A stretch of DNA of 64,000 bases from an uncultured Clostridium sp. (GTDB lineage: Bacteria; Bacillota; Clostridia; Clostridiales; Clostridiaceae), in the NCBI GenBank assembly GCA_903789665.1, contig CAIFEX010000003.1, positions 108,444 to 172,443 on the forward strand, written 5' to 3'. This document shows, piece after piece, positions 27,275 through 35,838 of this stretch. Both the position numbers and the translations under genes were made by a program. The notes under the pieces were generated by a model. It saw only the letters and a program-made list of their open reading frames with translations. It was not told the origin of the DNA and did not search any database. The first letter of the stretch is position 1, and each line of letters starts with the position of its first letter.

Positions 27275-27313
27275 CGTGAGAGGGTGACGTCTTAACCGCT
27301 TGACCAAGGGACC
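27239..27313 (-). tRNA. tRNA-Glu (anticodon CTC)
   Basis: A full cloverleaf is visible: acceptor GGTCCCT pairs with AGGGACT (G1-U72 wobble). The D arm is GTCAAGCGGTTAAGAC, the anticodon arm TCACC-CTCTCAC-GGTGA, and the T arm GGAG-TTCGATT-CTCC. CCA is encoded. Anticodon CTC reads GAG, a rarer companion to the usual TTC isoacceptor. It is the only tRNA in the window and stands alone. Confidence 0.95.
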
Positions 27314-27389
27314 TCATACTAATTTTTGCAATCAACAGATATAATTATATATTTTTTTATCAATTTAGTCAATGCTTTTTTTACTATAA

Positions 27390-27424
27390 ACTGCTTGCAA
27401 ATAATTTGCAAGTAGTTATATAAT
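27390..27424 (+). promoter_or_regulatory. znuCB promoter with palindromic operator
   Basis: CTTGCAAATAATTTGCAAG (27394-27412) is a perfect 19-base palindrome; with one mismatch it extends to 27390-27416. It contains the likely -35 TTGCAA (27395-27400) and fills the 18-base spacer to TATAAT (27419-27424). A dimeric repressor bound here would block the promoter. The sequence is not the Bacillus Zur box. Confidence 0.6.
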
Positions 27425-27522
27425 AATGTGGTAATGCATTTTATAGAAAAGACATATTTCCACAATTTCGGTTTTATCCACCGATTGTGCACAGCAACGA
27501 ACAAATGGGAAGAGGTATAAAT

Positions 27523-28182
27523 ATGATGATTCACATAAAAGATTTGACTTTCTCATACACGGGAAGTCCGCCTTATATTTTAAATAAAATAAATTTGGAC
27601 ATTAAAAAAGGGGCCTATGTTTCAATTATAGGAGAAAACGGCAGTGCAAAAACCACTCTAATAAAATTAATCTTAGGGCTGCTGCATCCTCTAAAAGGCA
27701 CTATACAGGTACAGACCAGGAAAATCGGATATGTCCCTCAGATAATGGAAACCTTCAACTCTCAATTTCCCATTACTGTTTCCGAATTAATCAAGTGCCA
27801 TATGAAAATTTTAAAGATAAAAGATAAAGCATCTTTGGAAAGATGCTTAAATATTATCGGAATGAATGATTTTAAAAATAGTTTAATAGGAAATTTATCT
27901 GGAGGACAGCGTCAAAAAATATTCATAGCCAGAGCACTGATAGGCCATCCTGAGCTGCTAATACTTGATGAACCCTCTACCGGAGTTGATATTCCGAGTC
28001 AGAGAGAAATATATAAAATAATAAGCAATTTAAACAAAAGTTTATCCATAACAATACTATCTGTAGAGCACAACCTGGAAGCTGCCCTTGAAAATTCCAG
28101 TCAAATATGCACCATAAGTAATGGAAATGCATGCCTTTACAGTATTGAAGAATACAAAAAATCAATAGGTCATAAAAATTAA
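27523..28182 (+). CDS. znuC: Metal (zinc/manganese-type) ABC transporter, ATP-binding protein
   Basis: ATPase of a metal importer, about 219 aa. Walker A is GENGSAKTT, the Q loop GYVPQIME, the signature LSGGQRQK, Walker B LLILDEPSTG and the switch His in VEHN. The Walker A motif has Ala where Gly is usual, a variant I recall in some zinc importer ATPases. The start is the ATG at 27523 (or 27526) behind GGAAGAGG. It pairs with the permease 23 bases downstream; no substrate-binding protein gene is adjacent. The zinc assignment is by family resemblance. Confidence 0.82.
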   Translation: MMIHIKDLTFSYTGSPPYILNKINLDIKKGAYVSIIGENGSAKTTLIKLILGLLHPLKGTIQVQTRKIGYVPQIMETFNSQFPITVSELIKCHMKILKIKDKASLERCLNIIGMNDFKNSLIGNLSGGQRQKIFIARALIGHPELLILDEPSTGVDIPSQREIYKIISNLNKSLSITILSVEHNLEAALENSSQICTISNGNACLYSIEEYKKSIGHKN

Positions 28183-28205
28183 AAGCTTTTTACTGGAGGG
28201 AAACT

Positions 28206-29000
28206 ATGTTACAATACGGTTTTATGCAAAATGCAATTATTGCAGGTATATTCATATCCATATTATGTCCTGCTGTAGGTACGTTTCTGGTTTTAAAGAG
28301 ATATTCCATGATGGGAGACACCCTGTCACATTCATCTCTGGCCGGTGTGGCGATAGGGTTGGTATTCGGGTATAATCCCATATTGACTTCTTTTATATTC
28401 ACCTCCGCTGCAGGATTAGTAATAGAATTTCTAAGAAATTATTATAAAAAATATGCTGAATTAATTCTGGTAATAGTCCTTACTTTTTCTGTCGGGATTG
28501 CAATTGTACTCATAAGCACAGGAAAGGCAAATGCAAATGTTAACTCCTTTTTATTTGGAAGTATACTTACAGTATCCAAAGGTGAACTCCGTGCAGTATT
28601 TCTGATGAGTATAATCTCAGTTTTAACTTTACTCCTATTGTATAACCAGCTTCTTTACATAACATTTGACGAAGAAGGTGCCAAAATATGTGGAATAAAA
28701 GTAAAACTCATAAATTACCTTTTTGCCCTTTTGGTAGGTGCTACCATTTCAATATCCATCAGAATATTAGGCATTCTCGTGATCTCATCTATGATTGCCA
28801 TGCCTGTGGCCGCATCGCTTCAGCTCCACAAAGGTTTTAAACTGACATTTATATTTTCCATTATATTTGGATTCATAGATATAATGGCAGGATTAGTTTT
28901 ATCCTATTATATAAATAGCGCCCCTGGGGGAACCATAGCTCTTGTCTCAGTGCTTACACTTGTAATCACATTGGCTTACAGAAAATTATTTAGAAAATAA
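28206..29000 (+). CDS. znuB: Metal ABC transporter permease
   Basis: Integral membrane subunit (264 aa, seven to eight helices) of the ABC-3 family. The family N-terminal pattern is clear: LVLKRYSMMGDTLSHSSLAG. GILVISSMIAMPVAASLQL is the conserved coupling region. It forms a transporter with the preceding ATPase. Ribosome site ACTGGAGGG. The binding protein must be encoded elsewhere or be absent. Confidence 0.88.
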   Translation: MLQYGFMQNAIIAGIFISILCPAVGTFLVLKRYSMMGDTLSHSSLAGVAIGLVFGYNPILTSFIFTSAAGLVIEFLRNYYKKYAELILVIVLTFSVGIAIVLISTGKANANVNSFLFGSILTVSKGELRAVFLMSIISVLTLLLLYNQLLYITFDEEGAKICGIKVKLINYLFALLVGATISISIRILGILVISSMIAMPVAASLQLHKGFKLTFIFSIIFGFIDIMAGLVLSYYINSAPGGTIALVSVLTLVITLAYRKLFRK

Positions 29001-29035
29001 TCTCTTATAAGTATACTTTATCCTTTACATATGTT

Positions 29036-29332
29036 TTAAGGATTTTTTATACCTGTGATATAGCTTTCTATATTTTTATACATACTTGACCAGGACCGTC
29101 TACAAAACATAATTGTCACATCACTTCTCTTGGACTGATTCTTTATTATTCCAGATATGTTGTGGCCTATATAATCCGTCAGCACCAGAACCAAATCTGT
29201 ATTCTCGGGTATCTTTATTTTTCTATCACCTTTTTTCCTTCCACTGACATGGCCTATCTTGTTGAATCCATTTTCTTTTAATTTACTCTTTATATTTCCT
29301 AACCTGTCTCCCCCGATAACCAAAATACTCAT
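29036..29332 (-). CDS. DUF2325 domain protein
   Basis: 98 residues spanning the whole DUF2325 domain: MSILVIGGDRLGNI, HVSGRKKGDRK, then LVLTDYIGHNIS and FCRRSWSS. The family is common in Firmicutes, often near metal or nucleic-acid genes; no activity is established. It is convergent with znuB and upstream of the cobO terminator. Confidence 0.85.
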   Translation of the reverse strand: MSILVIGGDRLGNIKSKLKENGFNKIGHVSGRKKGDRKIKIPENTDLVLVLTDYIGHNISGIIKNQSKRSDVTIMFCRRSWSSMYKNIESYITGIKNP

Positions 29333-29412
29333 AAATAATCCTCCCTTTAAATTAAATGATATCGATTCTCATTTTCAATTTTAACTTAACTTTCCTTTTT
29401 TGTAAACACCAA

Positions 29413-29447
29413 AATTAAAAACCTGATGAATTTTAAAATCCATCAGG
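29413..29447 (-). terminator. Terminator at the end of the cobalamin operon
   Basis: CCTGATG (29422-29428) pairs with CATCAGG (29441-29447) around an AATTTTAAAAT middle. On the minus strand TTTTTAATTTT follows. It closes the 20-kb cob/cbi/hem transcript. Confidence 0.85.
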
Positions 29448-29469
29448 CTAAAATTTAACAGTATACAGA

Positions 29470-29985
29470 TTAATTTTCTATTCCCTTTCTAGCTTTTACA
29501 CCTTCAGTATAATAGTGCTTTATCTCTTTCATTTCAGTAACCAGATCCGCCCTCTCTATTATTTTGGGATCCGCATACCTTCCTGTCAGTATAACTTCTG
29601 TTTTTTCAGGCTTCATATCCAAAAGTCCCAATACTTCGTCTGCGGTGAAGAGCTTGTAATATACAGCTATATTTATTTCGTCCAATACCACTATATCATA
29701 CGCCTCAGAACTGAGCACTTTCTTAACTTCTTCCAGACCTTCCTTGGCCACTTTGATATCCTTTTGGCTTGGTGTGTCAAATATAAAGACATCCCGTCCA
29801 AACTGCTCCAATGTAAAATTAGGCAAATACTTTCCAGCTTTTAATTCACTGTAATCCATCCCCTTCACAAACTGTCCAAAAAACACCTTCTTGCCCGCAC
29901 ATACCGCTCTGAGCGATAATCCCAATGCTGCTGTAGTTTTTCCCTTTCCATTTCCAGTATAAACCTGAATATATCCTTTATCCAT
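29470..29985 (-). CDS. cobO: Cob(I)yrinic acid a,c-diamide adenosyltransferase
   Basis: Adds the 5'-deoxyadenosyl group to cob(I)yrinate diamide or cobinamide (BtuR/CobO type). Start MDKGYIQVYTGNGKGKTTAA contains the nucleotide P-loop; VFFGQFVKG and DIVVLDEINIAVYY follow, and ILTGRYADP is near the end. The 171-residue length is typical. I favour the ATG at 29985; ATGs at 29994 and 30015 are possible. It is the last gene of the operon and overlaps pduX. Confidence 0.92.
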   Translation of the reverse strand: MDKGYIQVYTGNGKGKTTAALGLSLRAVCAGKKVFFGQFVKGMDYSELKAGKYLPNFTLEQFGRDVFIFDTPSQKDIKVAKEGLEEVKKVLSSEAYDIVVLDEINIAVYYKLFTADEVLGLLDMKPEKTEVILTGRYADPKIIERADLVTEMKEIKHYYTEGVKARKGIEN

Positions 29986-30862
29986 TATAAACATCAGCTC
30001 CCCTTTCACAAGCATTTTTTATAAAATCAAAATTTTCCAATGCCTTCACCTTATATATTTTAATATTTTTCAGTTTGAGATTTTTTGAAAACTTCTCTCC
30101 AAAATCAATTTTTTCCTCATCGCCATATATTATACCCAGTGCATTCCCGCTGTGGGCTCCAATTACTCCAAGCCCTGAAGTTCTACTTTTTATATCCATT
30201 ATCCTGTCTAGGAAATCATAATACAGCCTTTTTTGATTTCTCACTATGCTTTCGGTAGATACACAGGCCAATTTTCCCAAATTTTTTTCCAATACCGCTT
30301 CTTTAAGTATAGGTACCAGATCATCCACATCACTTAAATCTGGTAATTTCTTATTGTTGAATTCTACAGTATCAATGGTTCTCTGACCTTCAAAAGCAAG
30401 TATATTATAGGGCAAATAATCCCCCAGAATATATTTGTATTTTCCATGCTTGTAATCAAACAAAGTCATTTTCCTAAATATTATGCTGTCTGTAGGTTCC
30501 ACCTTTACACAATTTCTTATAAGTTCCCGTTCACTGAATTTTCTGTGAAACATCTCTATAAGGGAATAATACACTGCGCACAAATCTGCAGTACTGCTGG
30601 CAAGTCCCTTTCCCCTGGGAATCTGTGAACTTATCTCCATATTTATATTTTTATAATATCTTTCATATCCCCAGCATTTCAAGATGTTTAATAGAAAATT
30701 CGAAGACTTTTTCAAATTGATCTTTTTTACAGGATTATCACATTCCGTAAGCTTGACTTTAGTATAAATATTCACAGGACAGGACAATAAAATATCCCTG
30801 CCCTTTACCTTTCCCTGAAGTATTTCACCAAAACTTCCAGGATAAATTGCCTTAACCTCCAT
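29978..30862 (-). CDS. pduX: L-threonine kinase, GHMP family (PduX-like)
   Basis: Phosphorylates L-threonine to threonine phosphate, the substrate of CobD for the aminopropanol arm of cobalamin. The start AIYPGSFGEILQGK is a family hallmark, and the GHMP ATP site is PRGKGLASSTAD. The C-terminal GVIGAHSGNALGI fits the third GHMP motif. Its place between cbiJ and cobO and the presence of cobD in the same operon support the role. Confidence 0.87.
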   Translation of the reverse strand: MEVKAIYPGSFGEILQGKVKGRDILLSCPVNIYTKVKLTECDNPVKKINLKKSSNFLLNILKCWGYERYYKNINMEISSQIPRGKGLASSTADLCAVYYSLIEMFHRKFSERELIRNCVKVEPTDSIIFRKMTLFDYKHGKYKYILGDYLPYNILAFEGQRTIDTVEFNNKKLPDLSDVDDLVPILKEAVLEKNLGKLACVSTESIVRNQKRLYYDFLDRIMDIKSRTSGLGVIGAHSGNALGIIYGDEEKIDFGEKFSKNLKLKNIKIYKVKALENFDFIKNACERGADVYNG

Positions 30863-30893
30863 AAGATACACCCTTCATATCCGAACTTTGATA

Positions 30894-31670
30894 TTAATTT
30901 TTCATCGTACACGATTTTATATATTCCACCAGATCACCTACATTGTGAAAAACACGATGGTGATAATTTATTTTTTTTCTTTCCATTACAAAAGCATATA
31001 TTCCGCAATCCAAACAAGCTCTTATTTTTTCAAACGTGCCGCCTTCTCTTCCGCTGTCTTTGAGAAGCATGGCTCGAGCTCTGTATTCCCTTATAAAGGC
31101 ACAATTCAATTCATATCCAACAGGCCCTTTAAGTGCAATTATATCATCTACGGGTATATGTCTGTCATGAAACTCACTTAAAACTTTTACGGTGGGCAGC
31201 ACCCTGTATATTATCCTGTTTTTCAAGCCCAACGACAATATTTCGTCCAAATTTCTGCTGCCTGTAGTATTTAATATAGTGCCATCTATATTCTCAAGTT
31301 TCAATTTAAGTTCCCCATAGTCTTTCACTTTCACAACTTTAATTTCATTTTTAAATTCTTCTACACAAGATGGTCTCTCATATCTTATATAATCTATATT
31401 CAGCCTATTACAGGCTTCAATTGCATTTTTGCTGATTTCCACCGCATAAGGGTGCGATGCATCCACCAATAATGTTATATTTTTTTCTTTCAACTTTTCC
31501 ATAAGGTTCTCAAAATCAAGAGGTTTGCTGTTTATACAGTTATATTTATAATTTTTTAAAAGAAAAGCTCCATATTCCGTTGCGGTAGATACAAATATAT
31601 CCTCTGTAAATTCATTTAAAAGTGAAAGTATTTTTTTCCCTTCGTTAGTTCCAAGAATTAATCCTATCAT
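30894..31670 (-). CDS. cbiJ: Precorrin-6A (cobalt-precorrin-6A) reductase
   Basis: NAD(P)H-dependent reduction of the corrin ring precursor. 258 aa; the start MIGLILGTNEGKKIL, VDASHPYAVEISKNA near residue 70 and NTTGSRNLDEIL near 135 are typical of CobK/CbiJ. It lies directly downstream of cbiK in the operon. Confidence 0.9.
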   Translation of the reverse strand: MIGLILGTNEGKKILSLLNEFTEDIFVSTATEYGAFLLKNYKYNCINSKPLDFENLMEKLKEKNITLLVDASHPYAVEISKNAIEACNRLNIDYIRYERPSCVEEFKNEIKVVKVKDYGELKLKLENIDGTILNTTGSRNLDEILSLGLKNRIIYRVLPTVKVLSEFHDRHIPVDDIIALKGPVGYELNCAFIREYRARAMLLKDSGREGGTFEKIRACLDCGIYAFVMERKKINYHHRVFHNVGDLVEYIKSCTMKN

Positions 31671-31702
31671 ATTAAAATTCTCCTCAATAAACAGCCTGGA
31701 TT

Positions 31703-32515
31703 CTAATTTTTCTTACCCATAAGAGGGTTCCCATCTATACAGTCCTCAATATGCTTTAAATATATTTCCTGATAAGCTTTGTTTTCACCTAGTCCATGTA
31801 TATATGTAGTAACTTGAAATCCCTCTTCTTTAAGTATCTTTTCCCAGGAATTATTTCCATTTCCAGCCATATCGTTCAACGCATGATTCCCTGCCACCAA
31901 CATAAACGGCATAAGAATTACCCTATCTATTTTATTTTCTTTCAACCTTGGTATTATATTTTCAATTACAGGATACCCCTCTACTGTACCTATAAATACG
32001 TTTTTCATTCCCATATCTTCCAATACATACTGGAACATGGCATAAGAAGCATTGCCCGGATGAGATGAACCATGACCCATAAGTACCACAGCCTCATCTC
32101 TGTCAAGCAGTGGAATTTGATTTTTAAGGGCTTTAGCTGCTGCTATATAATCATCTTTTCTATACAATACAGGTCTCCCTACTACTAATCTGTCAAAAAA
32201 ATCTGCATACTTTTTCACGTCAAGTACTATTTTGTCATATTCCTCTCCCGGCATTATATGAAGCGGCTGCACATATACTTCTAAAAGTCCCTCATTCTTC
32301 ATCCTAATCAATGCTTCCGGTACTGTATCTACATGAATTCCCTCTTCTCTCTTCAATTTTTTAATTATCATTCCTGAAGTAAAAGCCCTCCTCACTTCAT
32401 AATCTTTAAATCTATTGCTGATTTTCTGCTCTGTACTCTCAATACAGCTTTTAAATGCCCTCAATACACTGGTCCCAAAACTGACCACCAAAATGCCTGA
32501 CTTTAAAACGCTCAA
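31703..32515 (-). CDS. cbiK: Sirohydrochlorin cobaltochelatase (anaerobic type)
   Basis: Inserts Co2+ into sirohydrochlorin, the step that commits uroporphyrinogen-derived precursors to the anaerobic B12 route. Catalytic His residues are in VLMGHGSSHPGN and MLVAGNHALNDMAG, and the Glu in GTVEGYP. The start is probably TTG at 32515, 8 bases after AAAGGGG, giving LSVLKSGILVVSFGTS. The longer in-frame reading to 32578 runs into the intergenic palindrome and is unlikely. Confidence 0.92.
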   Translation of the reverse strand: MSVLKSGILVVSFGTSVLRAFKSCIESTEQKISNRFKDYEVRRAFTSGMIIKKLKREEGIHVDTVPEALIRMKNEGLLEVYVQPLHIMPGEEYDKIVLDVKKYADFFDRLVVGRPVLYRKDDYIAAAKALKNQIPLLDRDEAVVLMGHGSSHPGNASYAMFQYVLEDMGMKNVFIGTVEGYPVIENIIPRLKENKIDRVILMPFMLVAGNHALNDMAGNGNNSWEKILKEEGFQVTTYIHGLGENKAYQEIYLKHIEDCIDGNPLMGKKN

Positions 32516-32540
32516 TTCACACACCCCTTTTAGCAATTGG

Positions 32541-32595
32541 CAATTTACAATGGACAATGCACAGTTGTCAATCGTCAACTGTAAATTGTAAATTG
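32541..32595. repeat. Intercistronic imperfect palindrome
   Basis: CAATTTACAA (32541-32550) pairs with TTGTAAATTG (32586-32595), and inside ACAGTTG (32561-32567) pairs with CAACTGT (32576-32582). The internal loop is asymmetric (10 against 3 bases). It separates cbiH and cbiK inside the operon and resembles small dispersed palindromic elements. It could stabilise or process the mRNA. Confidence 0.6.
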
Positions 32596-32605
32596 TCGAT
32601 ATCGC

Positions 32606-33331
32606 TTAACAATCCTTTAATTCATAACCCCTTGGAGTAATAAAAATGCCATCCTTCAAATAGCTGTTGCTGTTTCCCACTATTACTATGGACATCATAT
32701 CCACTGCATCATCCTCAAAGGAATCGATGGTACAGATTTTAAAATTCTGTCCCTCACGGAGTGCATTTTTGACTACAGCCACCGGTGTAGAGCTCTTCCT
32801 ATATTTTCTGACAATATCCATACACTCTTTCAAATAGCGGGGTCTTCCATGACTTTTAGGGTTATAAAAAGATATTACAAAATCCCCCGAAGCTGCAAGT
32901 TCAACTCTTTTTTTTATGAGTTCATAGGGTGTCATAATATCACTCAAACTTATATTGCAATTATCGTGCATAAGAGGTGCTCCTACCACAGAACCTGCAG
33001 CAGAAGAAGCTGTTATACCGGGAACAATTTCAACCTGCTCGTCTTCTCTCAATTCCAAAATAAGGCCTGCCATTCCATATATTCCGGAGTCTCCTGTACT
33101 GACTATGGAAACTATGTTGTCCCTGGAAAGTTTAAGTGCCCGTTTACACCTTTCCATTTCACCTCCCATACCTGTAGAAAAAACTTTCTTGTCTTTAACC
33201 AAATTCCTGATTATATCTATATACTTGCTGTACCCTATAATTATTTGACTGCTTTTTATTACATTTACAGCTCTTACGGTCATATTTTCAATGCTTCCCG
33301 GGCCAATTCCAACTACATAAAGCTTACCCAC
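32606..33331 (-). CDS. cbiH: Cobalt-precorrin-3B C17-methyltransferase
   Basis: SAM-dependent ring-contracting methyltransferase. VGKLYVVGIGPGSIENMT at the start, STGDSGIYGMAGLI near residue 80 and GITASSAAGSVVGAPLMHD near 105 identify the CobJ/CbiH group. The start is uncertain: GTG at 33331, four bases after the cbiG stop, gives the family N-terminus, but an ATG at 33358 is also in frame. Confidence 0.92.
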   Translation of the reverse strand: MGKLYVVGIGPGSIENMTVRAVNVIKSSQIIIGYSKYIDIIRNLVKDKKVFSTGMGGEMERCKRALKLSRDNIVSIVSTGDSGIYGMAGLILELREDEQVEIVPGITASSAAGSVVGAPLMHDNCNISLSDIMTPYELIKKRVELAASGDFVISFYNPKSHGRPRYLKECMDIVRKYRKSSTPVAVVKNALREGQNFKICTIDSFEDDAVDMMSIVIVGNSNSYLKDGIFITPRGYELKDC

Positions 33332-33335
33332 TTCT

Positions 33336-34334
33336 CTAACACATCCTTCTCTTGTCATCTTTAAATTTTCCAATACACAAAGTCATCCCGTCCGATTTTA
33401 TTTTACCTGTAATAAGTACCGCCCCCGTAAGCTCTACACAAGGCTGACAAACAGCTCTCACACCCACGGATTTCTCTACAAAATCACTGCCCTCATAATT
33501 GTGTTGTACGCCTTCTATTTCTTTCATGGAAAATATTTTTACATTACATTCGAGATATTTCGCAAGTTCAATTATAGCTCTTTCCTTTGATTTAATTTCT
33601 GCAGTGGCTATACATTTTACAGATCTTCTGTCTATATTATAATTTTTTAACAGCTTCGCAATTTTATCTACCATATCCGAAGGGCTGAAGTTTTTTCTGC
33701 AGCCAATTCCAAGTACAATATCCCTTCTTATAAGTTTCAAAGCCCTTATTCCATTTATATCCAATTTATTCCTACAGGTTACATATACCACTCCCCCGAC
33801 ATTTTTTGAGGAAGAACTGTACCCGGCCGGAATATCCATTAAATTATCCTCATCTATAAATCCTACTTTTTTACCCTCCACTAAAAGTGATGCTATATAT
33901 TTCGCATCTTTTAAACTGTCTATAACAAGACCATTGTTTTTGGCCAAAACATCCGGTGCTTCTATACCCATATTGTCTGTAGCCGTGGTTATCACCGGTG
34001 TTGCTTTTAAAATTCCCGCCAATTTCACCGCAAGTTCATTTGCCCCCCCAAGGTGACCGCTCAAAAGGCTTATGACAAATCTACCTGAACTGTCTATTAC
34101 AACCACCGCCGGATCTACATCCTTGGATTTTATAAAAGGAGCTATTGCCCTTACGGCTATACCTGTGGAAGCTACAAACACAACTCCACTGTATTTTGAC
34201 ACAATCATTTCAGTTATACTCTTTAAATTGAAATTACAATTGTTTTTGGAATAAAGATCTAAAGATACAGATTCTGCCAGCTTTTCCGCTATTTTATCAC
34301 CGGCATTTGTAACACTAATCACTCCTATTTTCAT
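33336..34334 (-). CDS. cbiG: Cobalt-precorrin-5A hydrolase
   Basis: Opens the lactone ring and releases the C20 fragment as acetaldehyde. The start MKIGVISVTNAGDKIAEKL (ATG 34334) and VVFVASTGIAVRAIAPFI plus LLSGHLGGANELA are diagnostic, and the C-terminal domain has VLGIGCRKN and CIATAEIKSKE. It overlaps the end of cbiF by 20 bases, so the two are coupled. A longer reading to 34415 is rejected. Confidence 0.93.
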   Translation of the reverse strand: MKIGVISVTNAGDKIAEKLAESVSLDLYSKNNCNFNLKSITEMIVSKYSGVVFVASTGIAVRAIAPFIKSKDVDPAVVVIDSSGRFVISLLSGHLGGANELAVKLAGILKATPVITTATDNMGIEAPDVLAKNNGLVIDSLKDAKYIASLLVEGKKVGFIDEDNLMDIPAGYSSSSKNVGGVVYVTCRNKLDINGIRALKLIRRDIVLGIGCRKNFSPSDMVDKIAKLLKNYNIDRRSVKCIATAEIKSKERAIIELAKYLECNVKIFSMKEIEGVQHNYEGSDFVEKSVGVRAVCQPCVELTGAVLITGKIKSDGMTLCIGKFKDDKRRMC

Positions 34335-35091
34335 TTTTTGCCTTTCTGTACATGTGTGTAAAATTTTCATTATATAAAAAGCTCTTTTCATATTTGCAGT
34401 TAATAAAATCTCCAACCAATATCTGTGCCGTTTTCGTTATATTTTTACTTTTCACTTTTTCTGCGATGTCATCCAGGGTGCCCACTACGCATTTTTGGTC
34501 TTTCCAGGTAGCTCTTTGAACAACTGCTGCAGGCACATTCCTGCCATAACCCCTTTTCAATTTTTCAACTACTTTATCTATCATACTTACGGACAGGAAC
34601 AATGCCATGGAACATCCTATGGATGCAAGTTTTTCCAGGCTTTCATTTTCAGGCACCGGTGTTCTGCCTCCTATTCTTGTAAGTATTACGCTCTGACTTA
34701 CATCAGGTAAAGTAAACTCACTCTTTATAGCAGCCGCCGCTGCCGTAAAAGAGCTGACTCCCGGTATCACCTCATAGGCTACATCAAGTTTATCCAGCTC
34801 ATCCATCTGTTCCTTTATAGCCCCATATATGGTAGGATCCCCTGTATGCAGTCTGACTACTCTCTTGCCCTGCTTGTAATATTCATACATGGTTTCAACA
34901 ACCTCTTTTAATGTCATAGAAGCCGAATTATAGATTTTTACACCTTCCCTGCAGTAGTTCATGTGCTCTCTGCTCACAAGAGAACCTGCATATATTACCA
35001 CATCTGCACTGGACAATATCTTCCTCCCTTTTACAGTTATAAGATCCACATCTCCCGGACCTGCACCTATAAAATATACTTTACTATCCAT
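34315..35091 (-). CDS. cbiF: Cobalt-precorrin-4 C11-methyltransferase
   Basis: SAM-dependent corrin methyltransferase. KVYFIGAGPGDVDLITVKG at the start, RLHTGDPTIYGAIKEQMDE near residue 80 and GVSSFTAAAAAIKSEFTLP near 105 mark the CobM/CbiF group. ATG 35091 is preceded by GGAGGG. It overlaps cbiG at its 3' end. Confidence 0.94.
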   Translation of the reverse strand: MDSKVYFIGAGPGDVDLITVKGRKILSSADVVIYAGSLVSREHMNYCREGVKIYNSASMTLKEVVETMYEYYKQGKRVVRLHTGDPTIYGAIKEQMDELDKLDVAYEVIPGVSSFTAAAAAIKSEFTLPDVSQSVILTRIGGRTPVPENESLEKLASIGCSMALFLSVSMIDKVVEKLKRGYGRNVPAAVVQRATWKDQKCVVGTLDDIAEKVKSKNITKTAQILVGDFINCKYEKSFLYNENFTHMYRKAKNENRSD

Positions 35092-35104
35092 ATTCATCCC
35101 TCCG

Positions 35105-35770
35105 CTATCTTCTATGTGCTATTATAAGCGACATATAATCCCTGTTCTCAAGTATGTCTTCCCTGTTTCTAAGTACCAGCTGTCCCTGCCTATAGGCCCT
35201 TTTTACAAAGACATACTCAAAGCCTTTCTCTTCCAGTACATCCAAGACCTTTTCCTCATTCTTATACACTTTCATTATAACCACGAATTTTTCATCTTTT
35301 ATTTTATCCACCTGATCTGCAGGTAAAATCAGTACTCTCTCGTCACCTATGACAATATTTTCGGCTGCCAGGCTGGCAGCTGCGCAAAAAGACGTTATAC
35401 CTGGTACGGTCTTTGTATTGTATCCCCTATCTTTCATATAATTTAAAAGGTATATATAAGTACTGTATACAAATGGATCTCCTATGGTCAAAAATGCCAC
35501 ATTTTTGCCTTCCTTTAATTTTGATTCTATGGTTTCAAAAGCTTCAAATATTTTTTTACTCTGATCCTTACCACCCATCGGAAAATGTTTTATTATAACT
35601 TCCTTGTTCCCGTCTATAAAATTTCTAGCCGTATCAAACGCTATACTGCTTTCCCCCTCCCTTGCAGAAGGGGCTACTATCACGTCACAGCTTCTTATAA
35701 CTTTCACGGCTTTCAATGTAAGCAGTTCTTCATCTCCCGGTCCAACTCCTATTCCATAGAGAGTTCCCAT
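35105..35770 (-). CDS. cbiL: Cobalt-precorrin-2 C20-methyltransferase
   Basis: Methylates C20, the first methylation after cobalt insertion. MGTLYGIGVGPGDEELLTL is the family start, FLTIGDPFVYSTYIYLL is the SAM site and GITSFCAAASLA follows. ATG 35770 has AAGGA at 7 bases; an upstream ATG at 35791 is also in frame. The gene ends 13 bases before cbiF. Confidence 0.93.
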   Translation of the reverse strand: MGTLYGIGVGPGDEELLTLKAVKVIRSCDVIVAPSAREGESSIAFDTARNFIDGNKEVIIKHFPMGGKDQSKKIFEAFETIESKLKEGKNVAFLTIGDPFVYSTYIYLLNYMKDRGYNTKTVPGITSFCAAASLAAENIVIGDERVLILPADQVDKIKDEKFVVIMKVYKNEEKVLDVLEEKGFEYVFVKRAYRQGQLVLRNREDILENRDYMSLIIAHRR

Positions 35771-35838
35771 GGATTTATCCTTTTTTTCCATCTGATTTTA
35801 CAACCCCTTTCAATCATAATTGACCTAACAAGCCGGGA

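Noticed and set aside
27319..27534. 71-codon minus-strand open frame upstream of znuC
   Set aside because: It runs across the znuCB promoter and palindrome, has no ribosome site and no protein-like composition.
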